Positions 5,767 to 6,309 of a stretch of 6,309 nucleotides of DNA are shown here, one piece after another. Each line of letters starts with the position of its first letter. The stretch's first letter is position 1. Origin of the DNA: Bacillota bacterium (lineage in GTDB: Bacteria; Bacillota_A; Clostridia; Peptostreptococcales; Anaerovoracaceae); contig JAFYPY010000079.1 of NCBI GenBank assembly GCA_017547345.1, positions 1 to 6,309 on the forward strand. Direction: 5' to 3'. The position numbers were made by a program, and so were the translations under genes. The notes beneath the pieces are model-generated. The model worked only from the letters and a program-made list of their open reading frames with translations. It did not search any database and had not been told where the DNA came from.

Positions 5767-6309
5767 ATGGTTATACCTGTTAGCTTAGGTGAAAAAAGTT
5801 ACAATATATATTTAGATAGAGGGAATATAGCAAAAGCTCATGATTTCCTAGACCTGAATAGAAAGGTTCTAGTGGTGACTGATAGTGGAGTTCCTATGGA
5901 ATATTCACAGGTCATTTGCAAAGCATGCAAAGAGCCGTATTTGATTAACATAGCTTCCGGTGAAAAATCAAAGAACCTTGATACTTTTGCTGAATTGTGT
6001 CAAAGCATGCTTGAAAACGGTTTTACTCGAAAGGATTGCGTAGTGGCAGTAGGCGGGGGTGTTGTTGGAGACTTGGCTGGTTTCGCAGCGGCATGTTTTA
6101 TGAGAGGAATTGATTTTTATAATATTCCTACGACACTTCTTTCACAGGTAGACTCATCTGTAGGAGGAAAAACTGCAGTCGACTTTTGTGGAGTTAAGAA
6201 CATAATCGGAGCATTTCACCAGCCTAAGGCAGTGATTATAGACCCTGATGTTTTACAAACTTTGGATGACAGACAGTTTGCTTGTGGCTGTGCAGAAATA
6301 ATAAAGATG
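5767..6309 (+). CDS. aroB: 3-dehydroquinate synthase (partial, C-terminus beyond the window)
   Basis: AroB turns DAHP into 3-dehydroquinate, the second step of the shikimate pathway, using NAD and a divalent metal. The frame is open for 181 codons to the window edge, about half of the usual 340-360 residues. The N-terminal NAD-binding half shows GEKSKN (65-70), the glycine-rich AVGGGVVGDLAGFAAA (94-109), RG at 114-115, PTTLLSQVDSSVGGKTAVD (121-139) with K135, and GVKNIIGAFHQP (142-153). The segment GCAEIIKM (174-181) carries E177, expected to be the first metal ligand. The two histidine ligands lie beyond the window. No internal stop or frameshift is seen. Pairing with pheA in one transcript suggests that chorismate supply and phenylalanine synthesis are expressed together, and further aro genes may follow downstream. 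Confidence 0.95.
   Translation, partial: MVIPVSLGEKSYNIYLDRGNIAKAHDFLDLNRKVLVVTDSGVPMEYSQVICKACKEPYLINIASGEKSKNLDTFAELCQSMLENGFTRKDCVVAVGGGVVGDLAGFAAACFMRGIDFYNIPTTLLSQVDSSVGGKTAVDFCGVKNIIGAFHQPKAVIIDPDVLQTLDDRQFACGCAEIIKM

Overview
The window comes from a low-GC, AT-rich Gram-positive bacterium of the Clostridia type. The evidence is the strong sigma-A style promoters, AGGAGG-like ribosome binding sites, and the order MOP flippase, mazG, HU, S4 protein, which resembles the Bacillus/Clostridium yabM-yabN-yabO neighbourhood. It reads as an ordinary housekeeping chromosome segment. All genes lie on the plus strand, and I see no mobile element, CRISPR array, tRNA or phage gene. The genus cannot be fixed from the sequence. 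The absence of the sporulation genes yabP and yabQ after the S4 gene fits a non-sporulating clostridial lineage, but that is inference.

Layout. Positions 1-119 are GC-richer than the rest, non-coding, contain several small hairpins and end in a strong intrinsic terminator. This is probably the 3' end of a structured RNA whose body lies outside the window. A promoter at 150-178 then drives a five-gene unit: an MTA/SAH-deaminase-like amidohydrolase (216-1502), a 14-helix MOP flippase of the SpoVB/YtgP/YabM family (1519-3135), the NTP pyrophosphohydrolase MazG (3145-3987), the nucleoid protein HU (4015-4293) and the ribosome quality-control S4 protein RqcP/YabO (4315-4554). Gaps between these genes are 9-27 nt, and the unit ends at an intrinsic terminator (4561-4593).

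A second, near-consensus promoter (4596-4624) starts three bases after that terminator's T run. It drives pheA (chorismate mutase-prephenate dehydratase, 4665-5765) and aroB (3-dehydroquinate synthase, 5767 to the window edge). The two genes are one base apart and form the start of an aromatic amino acid operon that continues beyond the window.

How the genes fit together. The first unit combines nucleoside salvage or detoxification (the amidohydrolase), NTP-pool cleansing (MazG), envelope precursor export (the flippase), chromosome packaging (HU) and rescue of stalled 50S subunits (RqcP). The second supplies phenylalanine precursors, with aroB feeding chorismate to pheA. I found no undescribed system. 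The points most worth a second look are the unidentified RNA at the left edge, a substituted tail-binding arginine in the deaminase, the variant regulatory motifs of the PheA ACT domain, and the lost sporulation genes.
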